DNA from: Microbacterium trichothecenolyticum
GTDB taxonomy: Bacteria; Actinomycetota; Actinomycetes; Actinomycetales; Microbacteriaceae
NCBI RefSeq assembly: GCF_000956465.1
Contig: NZ_JYJA01000019.1
Location: 1-61,790 of the forward strand
Direction: 5' to 3'
DNA length: 61,790 nucleotides
The notes beneath the pieces were generated by a model. The model was not told where the DNA came from, ran no database searches, and saw nothing but the letters and a program-made list of their open reading frames with translations. Numbering within the stretch: the first letter of the stretch is position 1; each line of letters opens with the position of its first letter. The position numbers and the translations under genes are program-made. Shown piece by piece: positions 61,400-61,790 of this stretch.

Positions 61400-61790
61400 G
61401 GGGTAGAGTCTTCTTGTTCGCCCCAAAGGGTAGAGCGAAAGGCCTCAGGGTCTGGCTCCCCTCAAGTAGCGAACCACCCCATCACCTCCAAGACGCTCCG
61501 CGTGCTGGACGATGGGTCTTTCACTCGAAGCGCCCGGTCGGTCTGACGGATGGCTTCGGTGGGATAAGATAGTGAAGTTGCCCTGCGGTGATGGCTGTGA
61601 AGCCGGATCGTTGGTGCGTCCGATCTTTGAGAACTCAACAGCGTGCACTTGTCAAATGCCAATTTTTTTCTCTGTCGACCATTTTTTGGTTGGTGGGGGT
61701 CTTTTTTGGATCAATTCATGGATGTCAGTTTGATATTCGTTTTTGGTCATGGTTGAACTCGCTGCCTTTTACCGTTTTTCCCGGTGGGGG
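61400..61790 (+). promoter_or_regulatory. Probable rRNA operon promoter and 16S leader
   Basis: TCTGAC (61542-61547) and TAAGAT (61565-61570), 17 bases apart, make a strong promoter. An earlier TAGAGT lies at 61404-61409. The stretch TTGAGAACTCAACAGCGTGC near 61628 is the antitermination/processing leader usually found before actinobacterial 16S rRNA, followed by T-rich sequence (61660-61730). The window ends before the 16S gene itself. Confidence 0.7.

Overview
The window looks like a chromosomal segment of a high-GC actinobacterium of the family Microbacteriaceae, most likely Microbacterium. The evidence is very GC-rich third codon positions, dense operons with ATGA/GTGA start-stop overlaps, many genes that appear leaderless, a conserved actinobacterial ftsH-fol-panC-lysS-clpC-radA gene order, and a rich supply of the 7-mer CGGATGC/GCATCCG. 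It ends in what looks like the leader of an rRNA operon. The genus is an inference.

Region 1 (about 1-8.1 kb) is a foreign, partly decayed accessory region. A transposase end at the left edge interrupts an RHS/YD-repeat polymorphic toxin whose C-terminus is a microbial ribonuclease of the RNase Sa/barnase class. A barstar-like immunity gene follows directly. Behind it are a DUF2510 protein, a twice-frameshifted probable immunity gene, a membrane-anchored protein, a DUF4328 gene with one frameshift and a small membrane protein. Next comes a tyrosine integrase bracketed by a 51-bp direct repeat of the tRNA-Phe 3' half. A tRNA-Glu/Asp/Phe cluster closes the region.

Region 2 (8.6-37.6 kb) is mostly core genome: M23 peptidase, ppa, tilS, hpt, ftsH, folEPBK, DUF3180, two PH-domain membrane proteins, a DUF2520 oxidoreductase, panC, lysS, cardiolipin synthase and clpC. 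Between these lie lipoproteins, an MFS pump, a DUF4192 protein, a PD-(D/E)XK-like protein flanked by four REP-like palindromes, and a DUF2975/XRE operon with TATCG operators. The order resembles the ftsH-fol-panC-lysS locus of Mycobacterium, but panD, coaX and lsr2 are not seen.

Region 3 (37.6-38.9 kb) has no convincing protein gene. It holds two groups of hairpins that expose the same TCCCCAG loop. One has a -10 box, a 12-bp closing stem and an intrinsic terminator, which makes it a good candidate for an undescribed small RNA. Two 20-bp TGTCC...GGACA palindromes lie nearby.

Region 4 (38.9-57.6 kb) holds two nitrogen-scavenging clusters. The first is an ethanolamine-type pathway: permease, GlnA4-like ligase, class I amidotransferase, aldehyde dehydrogenase, SDR and GntR regulator. 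After radA comes the second: two DUF1989 proteins (UAAP1/UAAP2, now understood elsewhere as carboxyguanidine deiminase subunits), a biotin-dependent urea/guanidine carboxylase with a perfect 69-bp internal tandem duplication, allophanate hydrolase, a TetR regulator and an APC permease. Both transcription units of this cluster carry a GTTAC-n6-GAAAC box (GlnR consensus) and a shared 20-bp palindrome. Together they should release ammonium and CO2 from guanidine or urea under nitrogen limitation.

Region 5 (57.6-61.8 kb) has L-lactate dehydrogenase, a DHA2-type MFS pump, an LLM-class F420 oxidoreductase, tRNA-Ser(CGA) and the start of an rRNA operon leader.
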